Shown here piece by piece: positions 29,227 through 37,521 of a DNA stretch of 64,000 nucleotides. The DNA is taken from positions 5,766,001 through 5,830,000 of the forward strand of contig NZ_CP121196.1 of the NCBI RefSeq assembly GCF_039994875.1, written 5' to 3'. The position numbers and the translations under genes were made by a program. This DNA comes from Telmatobacter sp. DSM 110680. Lineage in GTDB: Bacteria > Acidobacteriota > Terriglobia > Terriglobales > Acidobacteriaceae. Under the pieces are notes generated by a model, which was not told the origin of the DNA, ran no database searches, and saw nothing but the letters and a program-made list of their open reading frames with translations. The stretch's first letter is position 1, and every line of letters begins with the position of its first letter.

Positions 29227-30233
29227 AAGGGTTGTTCCTCTTGCCCCGTCCCTGCCTCCGGGTGGTGTATTGAGTCTGTGCCTTTGCCTGTGAGTTGAGC
29301 ATAGGTCAAACGCTTGCCAGCAACCTGCATCATCACGAGGGCGAAGCGGTCAGCGTCGGTTAGTTTGTTATCCTTCGTCGCCCGATTGTTGAAACGAAAC
29401 ACTTGCTCGTCAATGTAGTGATCGAGATGAAAAGGTTCCACCGCCACATACGTGCCGCGCAGAGTCCTCTTGAGAAGGCTCCAGAAGTTCTCTATGCCGT
29501 TCGTGTGAACTTTGCCGTTCACGTATTCGTGCGAGTGATTCACGACCTTGTGAATGAATTGCTTGCTCAGTCCGTCATACTGCATCGCCTCATCGGTGTA
29601 GACCTTGGCGAATGGCGTGACGTTGTTGAGAATCGCATTTTGCAAAGTCTCGCGCTTGATGTTCGGAAGTACCTTTGCGCGAACCTGCCGCAACTCGCGG
29701 TCCAGCATCCCATGAACGGCAGTCTTCCCGACGTATCCACCCTTGAGGCCATCACGCGCCTGCACCTTCGCCTTGCGGCTCTTGTGCATCTTGGCTGCGA
29801 CAGGTCCGATGTAAACCTCGTCCGCTTCCACGGGACCGCCGAAACCAAACTTGCCCTTATGTTCCTGCTTCATCGCCTCACGAATCCGATGGAGCATGAA
29901 CCATGCCGACTGCTGACGGATGCCGAGATTCTTGGCGAGTTCATAGCTGCTGATTCCGTTCTTGCAGTTAGCCAGCATCCAGATCGCGCACATCCATTTA
30001 TCGAGTCCGAGAGGGCTATCCTCCATCACCGTCCCAACCTTCACCGTGAACTGCTTTTTGCAGACGTAGCAGAACCAAATGCGGCGGGTCTTGATGAAAG
30101 AGAACTTCGCCTGATCGCAGCGAGGGCAAGTGACATTGCCACCCGGCCAGCGAAACTCAACCGCTGCTTCAAAGGCACGTTGCGGGTCCGAAAAGTAGGC
30201 GATTGCAGCGGTAAGTGTCTCGGGAACGTCCAT
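29223..30233 (-). CDS. IS1595-family transposase (ISXO2-like)
   Basis: A 336-residue transposase. The N-terminal zinc ribbon has CPRCDQ (near 36) and CYVCKKQF (near 55), followed by the helical region PLGLDKWMCAIWML and a helix-turn-helix (GISSYELAKNLGIRQQSAWF). The catalytic part shows the first Asp in VEADEVYIG (about 137), the second in VYTDEAMQYDG (about 214), and VHTNGIENFWSLLKRTLRGT with the family's Asn/Glu and Lys. The ATG at 30233 is used; the TTG at 30239 lies almost on the -10 box. The frame looks intact, consistent with an active element. Confidence 0.93.
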   Translation of the reverse strand: MDVPETLTAAIAYFSDPQRAFEAAVEFRWPGGNVTCPRCDQAKFSFIKTRRIWFCYVCKKQFTVKVGTVMEDSPLGLDKWMCAIWMLANCKNGISSYELAKNLGIRQQSAWFMLHRIREAMKQEHKGKFGFGGPVEADEVYIGPVAAKMHKSRKAKVQARDGLKGGYVGKTAVHGMLDRELRQVRAKVLPNIKRETLQNAILNNVTPFAKVYTDEAMQYDGLSKQFIHKVVNHSHEYVNGKVHTNGIENFWSLLKRTLRGTYVAVEPFHLDHYIDEQVFRFNNRATKDNKLTDADRFALVMMQVAGKRLTYAQLTGKGTDSIHHPEAGTGQEEQPF

Positions 30234-30240
30234 GTACAAA

Positions 30241-30269
30241 ATAGTACGCTAAACGCACATGTGTGTCAA
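30241..30269 (-). promoter_or_regulatory. Transposase promoter partly inside the right inverted repeat
   Basis: On the minus strand TTGACA (30269-30264) and TACTAT (30246-30241) are separated by exactly 17 bases. The -10 box ends 7 bases before the ATG, so the predicted transcript starts at the start codon itself and would be leaderless. Confidence 0.8.
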
Positions 30270-30282
30270 GAGTGTTATTGCC
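30257..30282 (-). repeat. Right terminal inverted repeat of the IS1595 element
   Basis: 26 bases; its complement begins GGCAATAACACT and ends TTGACACACATGT. It supplies the -35 box of the transposase promoter. Confidence 0.93.
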
Positions 30283-30290
30283 TCCGCAAG
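30283..30290. repeat. Right 8-bp target-site duplication (TCCGCAAG)
   Basis: Exact copy of 27841-27848 directly outside the right inverted repeat. Confidence 0.93.
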
Positions 30291-30403
30291 TCATTGAAAA
30301 TAAGGGGCTTCTTTGCAGAGTATGGGGAGGGGTACCCCTATCGCAACCATTTGGCTGCATATCGTTCAATGTGTGCGCTCCCCATTCAGTGCGGCTCCGG
30401 ATC

Positions 30404-30439
30404 CTGTAAATAAGAAACGCGGGCCCAGAGGCCCGCGTT
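30404..30439 (-). terminator. Terminator of the gene at 30459
   Basis: Perfect 10-bp stem AACGCGGGCC/GGCCCGCGTT at 30416-30439 with loop CAGA. On the minus strand it is followed by TTCTTATTTAC, the same 11 bases that follow the terminator at 41499. Confidence 0.85.
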
Positions 30440-30458
30440 CCAAGAAGACGGAGGCGCA

Positions 30459-30977
30459 CTATCGTGCAAACTTCACAAACTTCCGCCCCGCATACAGCCT
30501 GAAACCACCGCCTGGATCGGCCATGATCTGGAGCGGCATTGGCCGCTTCAGAGCCTCGTCCGTGGAGGTTCCGACTGAGAAAACATCATGTGCGCCAACA
30601 TCCGTGATCACGAACTTGTCGGAGACAAATCCGACCCCATAGACTCCGGCCGGCAGCCTCTGGCTCTCAAACTTGATGGGTACTTCGGTGATGAAGTACG
30701 CCTGATACTTCGCTGCCACATCGCTCGAGTAACCGCTGGTGTCGACCATGGTCGAAAGCAGGTAGTAGCCGTCAGAGAACTTGATCCCGGTTGAATTCCG
30801 GAGCTGCGTTGGAGCGGATTGGGCCTTGTAGTAAACGCTGGCCGGAAGCAGCTTCTGAGTATCGGCCGGCTTCAAAACCGTATCGCCGCCCTGGGCAATC
30901 GACTGCACCGGCACAGCCATCACGGCCAAAGTCAGCGCGAAAACTGGGGCGAACTTCATCATTGACTGGAAGCGCAT
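30459..30977 (-). CDS. Exported hypothetical protein, 172 aa
   Basis: A signal peptide (FAPVFALTLAVMAVPVQSIA) precedes a small beta-rich domain with VYYKAQSAPTQLRNSTGIKF, LLSTMVDTSGYSSDV and a C-terminal LQIMADPGGGFRLYAGRKFV. It looks like a conserved periplasmic protein of Acidobacteriota, but I do not recognise a named family. AGAGG lies before the ATG at 30977; the ATGs at 30962 and 30959 would also give a signal peptide. Confidence 0.72.
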   Translation of the reverse strand: MRFQSMMKFAPVFALTLAVMAVPVQSIAQGGDTVLKPADTQKLLPASVYYKAQSAPTQLRNSTGIKFSDGYYLLSTMVDTSGYSSDVAAKYQAYFITEVPIKFESQRLPAGVYGVGFVSDKFVITDVGAHDVFSVGTSTDEALKRPMPLQIMADPGGGFRLYAGRKFVKFAR

Positions 30978-31125
30978 GAGAGGAAACCTCTTTCGATTTG
31001 GAATCGAGCCGAGTATACAGCATCAATGTTTAGCCGCGTATCGATCGCATGATTGACCGCGCTAAAGCCTGTTGTCCGCTCAGCCGACCGATTGCCCTGG
31101 CGGCGCATCAGAGCACGCAGGTATA

Positions 31126-31131
31126 TATAAT
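31126..31131 (+). promoter_or_regulatory. TATAAT box directly before the larE start
   Basis: A perfect TATAAT inside TATATATAAT, six bases before the GTG at 31138. No good -35 box is seen. If used, the lar transcript would begin at or beside the start codon. Confidence 0.5.
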
Positions 31132-31137
31132 CGCTCT

Positions 31138-32004
31138 GTGTCGATCTCAACTGACATCACGTCGGATGCCGCACCAGCAGTTGCAAAGCTGCACACGCTT
31201 GAAGATCGCCTGCGTGCGCTCGGCAGCCTCATGGTGGCCTACTCCGGCGGAGTAGATTCGGCCTTCCTGGCCGCAACTGCTCATCGAGTTCTGGGTGATC
31301 GGATGCTTGCGGTCCTGGCAGATTCGCCAAGTTTGGCCCGCCGCGATATGGAGCAGGCTGCGGCATTTGCCGCATCTCGGGGCATTCCACTGCGCGTAAT
31401 TCAAACGGAAGAACTCGACAAGCCGGAATATCAACGTAACGACGCCAATCGCTGCTTCCACTGCAAAACAGAACTATTCGAAGGCATGAAGAAACTGGGC
31501 GCAGAGTTGGGATTTGCGCAAACCGCTTACGGTATGAACGCCGACGACCGCCGCGACTATCGACCCGGTCAGCGCGCCGCCGAAGAGCACGAGGTACTTG
31601 CGCCGCTCGCCGAAGTCGGCCTCACCAAACAGGAGATCAGAACGCTGGCAAAAGAAGCAGGCTATACGCTTTGGGACCGGCCTGCCGCGCCGTGCCTCTC
31701 CTCGCGTGTGGAATACGGCCGTGCGGTGACCCGCGAAGTACTGGAACAGGTGGAGCGCGGCGAAGAGAGCCTGCGCCAACTGGGCTTTCGTGAGTTTCGC
31801 GTCCGACATCACGGCGAAATGGCCCGCGTCGAGATTTCGCGAACAGAAATGCCGCGTGCTTTCTCGATGGAGATGATGGACCGAATTTCGGCCGAGCTTC
31901 GCAATGCCGGCTTTAAATATGTGACACTCGACACTACGGGTTTTCGTTCAGGGTCTTTGAACGCGGTGCTGCCGGCTGAAGTGCTGATGCGGCGCGGCGC
32001 ATAG
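31138..32004 (+). CDS. larE: LarE, ATP-dependent sacrificial sulfur transferase
   Basis: A 288-residue PP-loop enzyme of the nickel-pincer nucleotide pathway. It adenylates the carboxylates of pyridinium-3,5-biscarboxylate mononucleotide and turns them into thiocarboxylates. The ATP loop SGGVDSAFL is near residue 40; RCFHCKTELF near 110 and RPAAPCLSSR near 190 hold the conserved Cys residues, the last matching the Cys whose sulfur is sacrificed in the Lactobacillus enzyme. The GTG at 31138 gives the usual family length (about 275) and lies just after TATAAT, whereas the ATG at 31072 would precede that promoter. First gene of larE-larC-larB, 16 bases before larC. Confidence 0.9.
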   Translation: MSISTDITSDAAPAVAKLHTLEDRLRALGSLMVAYSGGVDSAFLAATAHRVLGDRMLAVLADSPSLARRDMEQAAAFAASRGIPLRVIQTEELDKPEYQRNDANRCFHCKTELFEGMKKLGAELGFAQTAYGMNADDRRDYRPGQRAAEEHEVLAPLAEVGLTKQEIRTLAKEAGYTLWDRPAAPCLSSRVEYGRAVTREVLEQVERGEESLRQLGFREFRVRHHGEMARVEISRTEMPRAFSMEMMDRISAELRNAGFKYVTLDTTGFRSGSLNAVLPAEVLMRRGA

Positions 32005-32020
32005 GTACAATTCCATTTCC

Positions 32021-33349
32021 ATGCGAATCGGATATTTGGAGTGCTTTTCGGGCATTAGTGGCGACATGCTGCTCGGCGCGCTTGTCGATGCTGGCGTCCC
32101 GTTTGAGCTGTTGCAGGATACGACTGCGTCTTTGAACGTGGGCGCGCGCCTTGAAATGCAAAAGGTGAGCCGCGGCGGTCTCGCAGGGGCCAAGATCGAT
32201 GTGATCGTCGAAAACGAGAATGCAGCAGCGCACGACCACGATCATCACGAGCATTCCCATTCACCTTCGCATGATCATGGCCCAGCGCAGGGCCACTCTC
32301 ACGAACATATGCATGCCGATGGCACGGTCCACGCTCACGATCATGTTCACGAGCATGCGCATCAACCGCACCGTTCTCTTTCCGCGATTCTCGCGATCAT
32401 TAATCACGCACCGATCTCGGATGCGGTCAAGACACGGGCAAGGCGTGCGTTTCAACTCTTAGGAGAGGCAGAAGCGAAGATTCACTCCATGCCAATCGAG
32501 AGCGTGCATTTTCACGAAGTCGGCGCAGTCGACACTATTATCGACATCGTCTGCTCCGCGGTTGGCTGCGCGCATCTCGGCGTCGATCGCTGGTTGGCTT
32601 CGCCCTTGAACGTCGGCAGCGGCACGGTCGAGTGCGCCCATGGAACACTGCCGGTTCCCGCACCGGCAACCCTCGCTCTTCTTGGCAATGCCCCGATCTA
32701 TGCTTCCGGACTGCCGATGGAGCGCGTGACCCCGACGGGCGCCGCCATACTGCGCATGCTCGACGTCGAATATGCTCCGCTGCCCGCGATGCGCATAGCC
32801 GCTTCAGGATACGGCGCAGGTGGACGCGATACACCGGGTCAGGCCAATCTGCTGCGACTGCTGATCGGCGAAGAAGCTGATCAGCACACAGCAACCGAAC
32901 CTATCGCCATCATGGAAACAGTGATCGACGATTCAAGCCCACAGTTGATCGCCTATGTGAGCGAGGTTCTGCTCGAAGCTGGCGCGTGGGACGTCTACCG
33001 AATCCCTGTGCAGATGAAAAAAGGCCGCACGGGCATGCAGATGACCGTCCTCTGTCACCCCGATAAAGTTTCGGCACTGCGCGATTTGTTGTTTCGAGAG
33101 ACCACGACCATTGGGTTGCATTGGCGCATTGAGAACAAGATCTCCCTATCGCGTGAATTCAAAGTGGTACAGACCGAATGGGGACCGGTGCGCATGAAGA
33201 TTGCGCGCTGGCCGTCCGGCGAGATTGCCAACGTCGCCCCGGAATATGAAGATTGCAAACGCATCGCAGCCGCTCATTCCGTTCCGTTGAAGCAAGTTAC
33301 CGAGCAGGCAAAGCGGATGTTTGCCGCCGTACACGAGGAGGAGCGCTGA
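32021..33349 (+). CDS. larC: LarC, nickel insertase of the nickel-pincer cofactor pathway
   Basis: A 442-residue protein that loads nickel into the bis-thiocarboxylated nucleotide using CTP. It begins MRIGYLECFSGISGDMLLGA, typical for LarC. Residues about 70-115 are a His/Asp-rich loop (HDHDHHEHSHSPSHDHG, HSHEHMHADGTVHAHDHVHE) suited to nickel storage or delivery. Then come SVHFHEVGAVDTIIDIV and the C-terminal domain (TVIDDSSPQLIAYVSEVLLE, GRTGMQMTVLC). In Lactobacillus the two halves are joined by a ribosomal frameshift; here they are one continuous frame. Its TGA overlaps the larB start by one base (TGATG). Confidence 0.92.
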   Translation: MRIGYLECFSGISGDMLLGALVDAGVPFELLQDTTASLNVGARLEMQKVSRGGLAGAKIDVIVENENAAAHDHDHHEHSHSPSHDHGPAQGHSHEHMHADGTVHAHDHVHEHAHQPHRSLSAILAIINHAPISDAVKTRARRAFQLLGEAEAKIHSMPIESVHFHEVGAVDTIIDIVCSAVGCAHLGVDRWLASPLNVGSGTVECAHGTLPVPAPATLALLGNAPIYASGLPMERVTPTGAAILRMLDVEYAPLPAMRIAASGYGAGGRDTPGQANLLRLLIGEEADQHTATEPIAIMETVIDDSSPQLIAYVSEVLLEAGAWDVYRIPVQMKKGRTGMQMTVLCHPDKVSALRDLLFRETTTIGLHWRIENKISLSREFKVVQTEWGPVRMKIARWPSGEIANVAPEYEDCKRIAAAHSVPLKQVTEQAKRMFAAVHEEER

Positions 33350-34098
33350 TGGACCGCTCACAGATCGAAGCGCTGCTCAAAGACGTACAGGCAAACCAGA
33401 CATCGGTACCCGATGCACTGGAGCGCCTCAAGGACTTGCCTTTTGAAGACCTCGGCTTCGCCAAGCTGGATCATCATCGAGCTCTCCGCACCGGCATGCC
33501 GGAGGTGATTTTTGCTGCTGGAAAGACCCCTGATCAGGTGGCACGTATCTTTTCTCATATGGCCAAGGCGGGTGGAAATGTGTTGGCCACGCGTGCTTCG
33601 CGCGAGTGCTTCGACGGCGTAAGTAAGGTAGAACCTCGGGCGACCTACCACGAAATGGCCCGCGCCATCACCCTCGAACAAAGCACGGCACCGAGAGGCA
33701 AGGGAAATATCTGCGTGGTGTGTGCTGGCACCAGCGACCTCCCAGTTGCAGAAGAAGCAGCGATCACCACCCGCCTCATGGGAAACCCCACGGAACTCGT
33801 CGCCGACGTAGGCGTGGCCGGCATTCACCGCCTGCTGGCACAGAAACAGGCCCTGCAATCCGCACGCGTGCTGATCGTTTGTGCCGGCATGGAAGGCGCT
33901 TTGCCGACCGTGGTAGCGGGTCTCGTGAATGCACCGGTGTTGGCAGTTCCAACCAGTATTGGCTATGGTGCGTCGTTCGGCGGCGTCGCAGCGCTGCTGG
34001 GCATGCTGAATACGTGCTCGCCCAATGTGTCCGTCGTGAACATCGACAACGGATTCGGCGCGGCCTGCATCGCCTCACTCATCAATCATATGGAGTAA
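33349..34098 (+). CDS. larB: LarB, nickel-pincer cofactor biosynthesis carboxylase
   Basis: A 249-residue AIR-carboxylase-like enzyme. It carboxylates nicotinate adenine dinucleotide at C5 and hydrolyses it, the first step of nickel-pincer nucleotide synthesis. The N-terminal helix bundle is followed by GNICVVCAGTSDLPVAEEAA, VADVGVAGIHRLL, IVCAGMEGALPTVVAGLVNA and SIGYGASFGGVAALL, all family hallmarks. ATG 33349 overlaps the larC stop and is preceded by GAGGAGGAG. No larA is visible in this window, so the user of the cofactor lies elsewhere or is unrecognised. Confidence 0.92.
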   Translation: MDRSQIEALLKDVQANQTSVPDALERLKDLPFEDLGFAKLDHHRALRTGMPEVIFAAGKTPDQVARIFSHMAKAGGNVLATRASRECFDGVSKVEPRATYHEMARAITLEQSTAPRGKGNICVVCAGTSDLPVAEEAAITTRLMGNPTELVADVGVAGIHRLLAQKQALQSARVLIVCAGMEGALPTVVAGLVNAPVLAVPTSIGYGASFGGVAALLGMLNTCSPNVSVVNIDNGFGAACIASLINHME

Positions 34099-34305
34099 GT
34101 CCCGCCCAATGCGCTTTCGACCCTTACTTCGATCCTCGCCTTTCCGTACAACCTCATCAAACGCGCGGTCCTCGAATCTCCTCGAAGTGATGACTGTCAC
34201 TGTCCAACAAAACCTCACTCACGAATGATCCTTGTGTAGTCTCTCGGCCATCCGGCGCGATCGCCAGACCAGCGCGGACGCCCGTCGGCGCACAGGACAA
34301 ACCTC

Positions 34306-35946
34306 GTGGCTCATTCCAGATTGCCGCACTTGCGCAGGATCTCGCAGATATTCTTTCTGCTCCTGTTTATTGCGCTTCTGATTTTCACATCGATGCGGCC
34401 TGCATCCGCGACTACGGGCGATATCCATATGCGCGCGCCGGTGCGCATGTTCTTCGTACTCGATCCGCTCGTCGCCATTGCCAATGCTCTGGCGACACGC
34501 GCGTTGTATCGTGGTCTGCTCTGGAGCCTGGCGATTTTGCTGCCAACGCTTTTTCTCGGCCGATTCTTCTGCGGCTGGATCTGCCCCATGGGAACGCTGC
34601 AGCATTTCGTCGGCAACATGCGCTCCGAGGCAAAGCGCGGAAAGCAACGTATTGAATCCAATCGCTACAAGCGTTGGCAGACGATTAAATATGTAGTACT
34701 CATCGGTGGCCTTGTAGCGGCGTCGTTTGGTTCTATGATCATCGGAACCCTCGACCCGTTCAGCCTGCTGGTTCGCTCCATAGGTCTCGCCGTCCTCCCC
34801 GCTTTCAACTTCGCAACCCGAGCCGTGCTGGTGCCGATGGAGCACAGTCATGTTCTGGCGGTTAGAACAATCGGCGAATCGCTGCACACGATTTTGCAGG
34901 CAACAGTGCTCGATTTTCGCCAGGCACATTTCGCGCAGAGTCTAGTGTTGGGCATCCTCTTCCTTATTATTCTGTGGGCCAGCATGCGGATTACGCGATT
35001 CTGGTGTCGTGCGATCTGTCCTTTGGGCGCGCTACTCGGTTTGGTTTCCCGGTGGTCGATACTTGGCCTGCACAAAGATGCCTCGAGTTGCGACAAGTGC
35101 AGCCGTTGCCTCCTGAACTGCCAGGGCGGCGATGATCCTATCGGCGGATCTCCGTGGCGCAAGTCAGAATGCCTGATGTGCATGAACTGTGTTGGCAGTT
35201 GCCCGCACGATTCCTTGCAGTTCCACTTCTTCCGCAAAGAACCCGAAGTTGCATCGCCGGATCTCGGCCGACGCCGAACGCTGACTGGACTTGCGATTGG
35301 AGCTGCGGCCGTACCTCTGATGCGCGCGAATACTGGACTTGGCAAAAGCCGGGAAGATCGGTTGCTTCGTCCGCCAGGCTCGGTCGACGAACCCGACTTT
35401 CTCTCCCGTTGCATCCGCTGCGGCGAATGCATGAAGGTCTGCCCCAACAACTCGCTCCATCCGACTTTGACGCAAGCCGGACTCGAAGGCCTGTGGACAC
35501 CCACGCTGGTTCCACGGATCGGCTACTGCGAACCAAGTTGCGTGCTGTGCTCCGAGGTATGCCCCACCGGCGCCATCTGGCAGATCACGCCAAAGGACAA
35601 GGGGTGGGTTGTTGGCGTGAGCGGCACGCAGCACCAGCCCGTCCGCCTGGGCACCGCATTCTATGATCGCGGCCGCTGTCTGCCATGGGCCCTCGCCACA
35701 GATTGCATCGTCTGCGAGGAGTGGTGTCCAGTTTCGCCCAAAGCTATTTACGTCGAAGAAGCACAGGTGGTCGACGCTGCTGGGAATACAAAAACGGTAA
35801 AGCAGCCACGAGTCGACCCAAGCCGCTGCGTAGGTTGCGGTGCGTGTGAATACGCCTGCCCGCTGCAGGAACGGCCTGCCGTCTACGTCACGAGTATTGG
35901 TGAAAGCCGTTCGCCCAGCAGCCAGATTCTTTTGAACAGAACTTAA
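34306..35946 (+). CDS. Membrane polyferredoxin (NapH/MauN-like)
   Basis: A 546-residue integral membrane iron-sulfur protein starting at GTG after AGGAC. About five helices lie in residues 10-245. The NapH-type motifs GRFFCGWICPMGTLQ near 90 and WCRAICPLGALLG near 235 are present, then two ferredoxin motifs (CDKCSRCLLNC, CLMCMNCVGSCP) and a further run in the C-terminal half: CIRCGECMKVCPNN, CEPSCVLCSEVCP, CIVCEEWCP and CVGCGACEYACP. Such proteins pass electrons between the quinone pool or cytoplasm and periplasmic enzymes. It heads a four-gene cluster with a lipoprotein and two Tat-exported DUF362 proteins, so it is likely their electron donor or acceptor (inference). Confidence 0.88.
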   Translation: MAHSRLPHLRRISQIFFLLLFIALLIFTSMRPASATTGDIHMRAPVRMFFVLDPLVAIANALATRALYRGLLWSLAILLPTLFLGRFFCGWICPMGTLQHFVGNMRSEAKRGKQRIESNRYKRWQTIKYVVLIGGLVAASFGSMIIGTLDPFSLLVRSIGLAVLPAFNFATRAVLVPMEHSHVLAVRTIGESLHTILQATVLDFRQAHFAQSLVLGILFLIILWASMRITRFWCRAICPLGALLGLVSRWSILGLHKDASSCDKCSRCLLNCQGGDDPIGGSPWRKSECLMCMNCVGSCPHDSLQFHFFRKEPEVASPDLGRRRTLTGLAIGAAAVPLMRANTGLGKSREDRLLRPPGSVDEPDFLSRCIRCGECMKVCPNNSLHPTLTQAGLEGLWTPTLVPRIGYCEPSCVLCSEVCPTGAIWQITPKDKGWVVGVSGTQHQPVRLGTAFYDRGRCLPWALATDCIVCEEWCPVSPKAIYVEEAQVVDAAGNTKTVKQPRVDPSRCVGCGACEYACPLQERPAVYVTSIGESRSPSSQILLNRT

Positions 35947-35957
35947 AGAGGGATTGA

Positions 35958-36458
35958 ATGAATATGAAGCGATCGACTTTGTACCTTATTGGAACCTTGG
36001 TTATATCCTTGCTCGCCTGCGGAGCTCTCTCGGGATGCAAGAAGAAAAGTGCAAATCCATTCCCGGCGTCGGGCACAGTTGCAGGTTGGGAAAAGTCGAG
36101 TGAAACGCGCACCTTCGCACCCAAAGACTTGTGGCAGTACATCGACGGCGACTCGGAGCAATTCATACAGGCCGGCGTAGTTTCCACAGCCACCTCCGAT
36201 TACAAATATCAGGGACAACTCGAGGCCGTTGTCGATGTCTACACCATGGGTGGACCCGATGGTGCACAGACCATCCTCGAACGCGGGCAAACCAAAGAGG
36301 CGCAGAGCGCTCAGGTGGGCGATGAAGGCCTGCAGTACGCGCAAAGTGTGAGCTTTCGCAAGGGCCCCTATCTTGTGCGCATCGTTGCTTACCAGTCTTC
36401 CGCATCCGCTCCGCAAGCGTTGATGGCGCTGGCGCATGGTGTCGAAGCAAACCTGTAA
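35958..36458 (+). CDS. DUF6599-like lipoprotein of the redox module
   Basis: A 166-residue lipoprotein with lipobox LSGC near residue 27. The mature part contains TFAPKDLWQYIDGDSEQFIQ, YQGQLEAVVDVYTMGG and QYAQSVSFRKGPYLVRIVAY, the pattern of a family I associate with DUF6599. It lies 11 bases after the polyferredoxin gene and 42 before the first DUF362 gene, so it is probably co-transcribed. Role unknown; a periplasmic scaffold or substrate binder is possible. Confidence 0.75.
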   Translation: MNMKRSTLYLIGTLVISLLACGALSGCKKKSANPFPASGTVAGWEKSSETRTFAPKDLWQYIDGDSEQFIQAGVVSTATSDYKYQGQLEAVVDVYTMGGPDGAQTILERGQTKEAQSAQVGDEGLQYAQSVSFRKGPYLVRIVAYQSSASAPQALMALAHGVEANL

Positions 36459-36500
36459 TGAACCCCGGCACGGCCGATTTTCAGGAACGGGAGTACCAAA

Positions 36501-37508
36501 ATGACAAGCCGTAGAGATTTTTTGAAGGAAGCTGCAACCGGAGCTGTAATCCTCGGCACACATAGCAGCCTGGGATTGACGCACGCGCTCGATCCGCACA
36601 CTGAGCAGGAAAAGTCCAGAGTCATCATCGCTCGCGATGCGGCGTTGCACAGTTCCGATGGAAAGCTCGACGAAAAGCGCGTTGGCGACCTGCTCGACCG
36701 CGCTATCGCTACATATACGGGACGCAAGCGCCCCGTAGATGCATGGAAGCATATTGTTCTCGAAGGCGGCGCCAAAGAGAAGGTGATCGGGCTCAAGACC
36801 AACGGGCTTGGCGGCAAAGGGATTTCCACTCATGCCGTCCTCGCATACGCAATCGCGGAACGCTTGCAGCAGGCCGGCGTAAAGCCCGGCAACATCCTCA
36901 TCTGGGACAGGAACGCGCGCGACCTCGAGGCATGCGGATTGACGATCAATACTGATCCGAGCCGCGTTCGCTGCTTCGGTTCCGATTCTGTGGGCTTCGA
37001 AGATGCCGTAGAGAAGTGGGGATCGTCGCACGCTCGCTTCTCGCGGATTTTGACGCGCGAATGTGCGATGGTGATCAACCTGCCGATTCTAAAAGATCAC
37101 AGCATGTCTGGCGTTACCTTCGCCATGAAGAATATGTACGGCGTGGTCGAGCGTCCGCAGGAACTGCACGCAGGCGGCTGTAATCCAGGTGTGGCCGATC
37201 TGAACGCGTTTCCAGTGATCCAACAAAAGATCAAGCTCACCATCGGCGATGCCATGACCTCTGTATACGAAGGTGGTCCGGGGTTCAGACCGGAGCATCT
37301 GTGGCAACCCAACGCGCTCATCGTGGGCGAAGACCGCGTAGCCATTGATCAGATCGCTTGGGGAATCCTGGAAAAGAAGCGCGCCGAAGTCGGGCTGAAG
37401 ACGCTGGAAGCGGTTGGCCGCCCGCCTCGCTACATTGCCACCGCCGCTGACTCGACGCATGCACTCGGCGTGAATGATCCGCGGCACATCAAGGTGATCG
37501 AAGTTTGA
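36501..37508 (+). CDS. DUF362 protein with Tat signal, copy 1
   Basis: A 335-residue protein with a twin-arginine signal (SRRDFLKEAATGAVILG). The DUF362 core contains KTNGLGGKGISTHAVLAYAI, NILIWDRNARDLEACG, INLPILKDHSMSGVTFAMKN and MYGVVERPQEL. DUF362 proteins are often fused or linked to ferredoxins; Tat export suggests a folded cofactor protein acting outside the cytoplasm. GGAACGGGAG lies upstream of ATG 36501. The biochemical role is unknown. Confidence 0.85.
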   Translation: MTSRRDFLKEAATGAVILGTHSSLGLTHALDPHTEQEKSRVIIARDAALHSSDGKLDEKRVGDLLDRAIATYTGRKRPVDAWKHIVLEGGAKEKVIGLKTNGLGGKGISTHAVLAYAIAERLQQAGVKPGNILIWDRNARDLEACGLTINTDPSRVRCFGSDSVGFEDAVEKWGSSHARFSRILTRECAMVINLPILKDHSMSGVTFAMKNMYGVVERPQELHAGGCNPGVADLNAFPVIQQKIKLTIGDAMTSVYEGGPGFRPEHLWQPNALIVGEDRVAIDQIAWGILEKKRAEVGLKTLEAVGRPPRYIATAADSTHALGVNDPRHIKVIEV

Positions 37509-37521
37509 CCGCAGGAACGGT

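Larger units (their letters stand above)
27849..30282. mobile_element. Complete IS1595-family element with three passenger genes (2434 bp)
   Basis: The element is bounded by 26-bp terminal inverted repeats matching at 24 of 26 positions (both begin GGCAATAA and end CTTGACACACATGT reading inward) and flanked by perfect TCCGCAAG duplications. Inside lie three genes on the plus strand (27988-28353, 28367-29074, 29086-29226) and the transposase on the minus strand (29223-30233). Elements of this family with extra cargo are known as transporter ISs, so the layout is legitimate, but the cargo here (a membrane protein, an exported protein and a tiny Lys-rich protein) is not an obvious resistance or modification gene. 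Intact ends and duplication indicate recent insertion. Confidence 0.93.
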
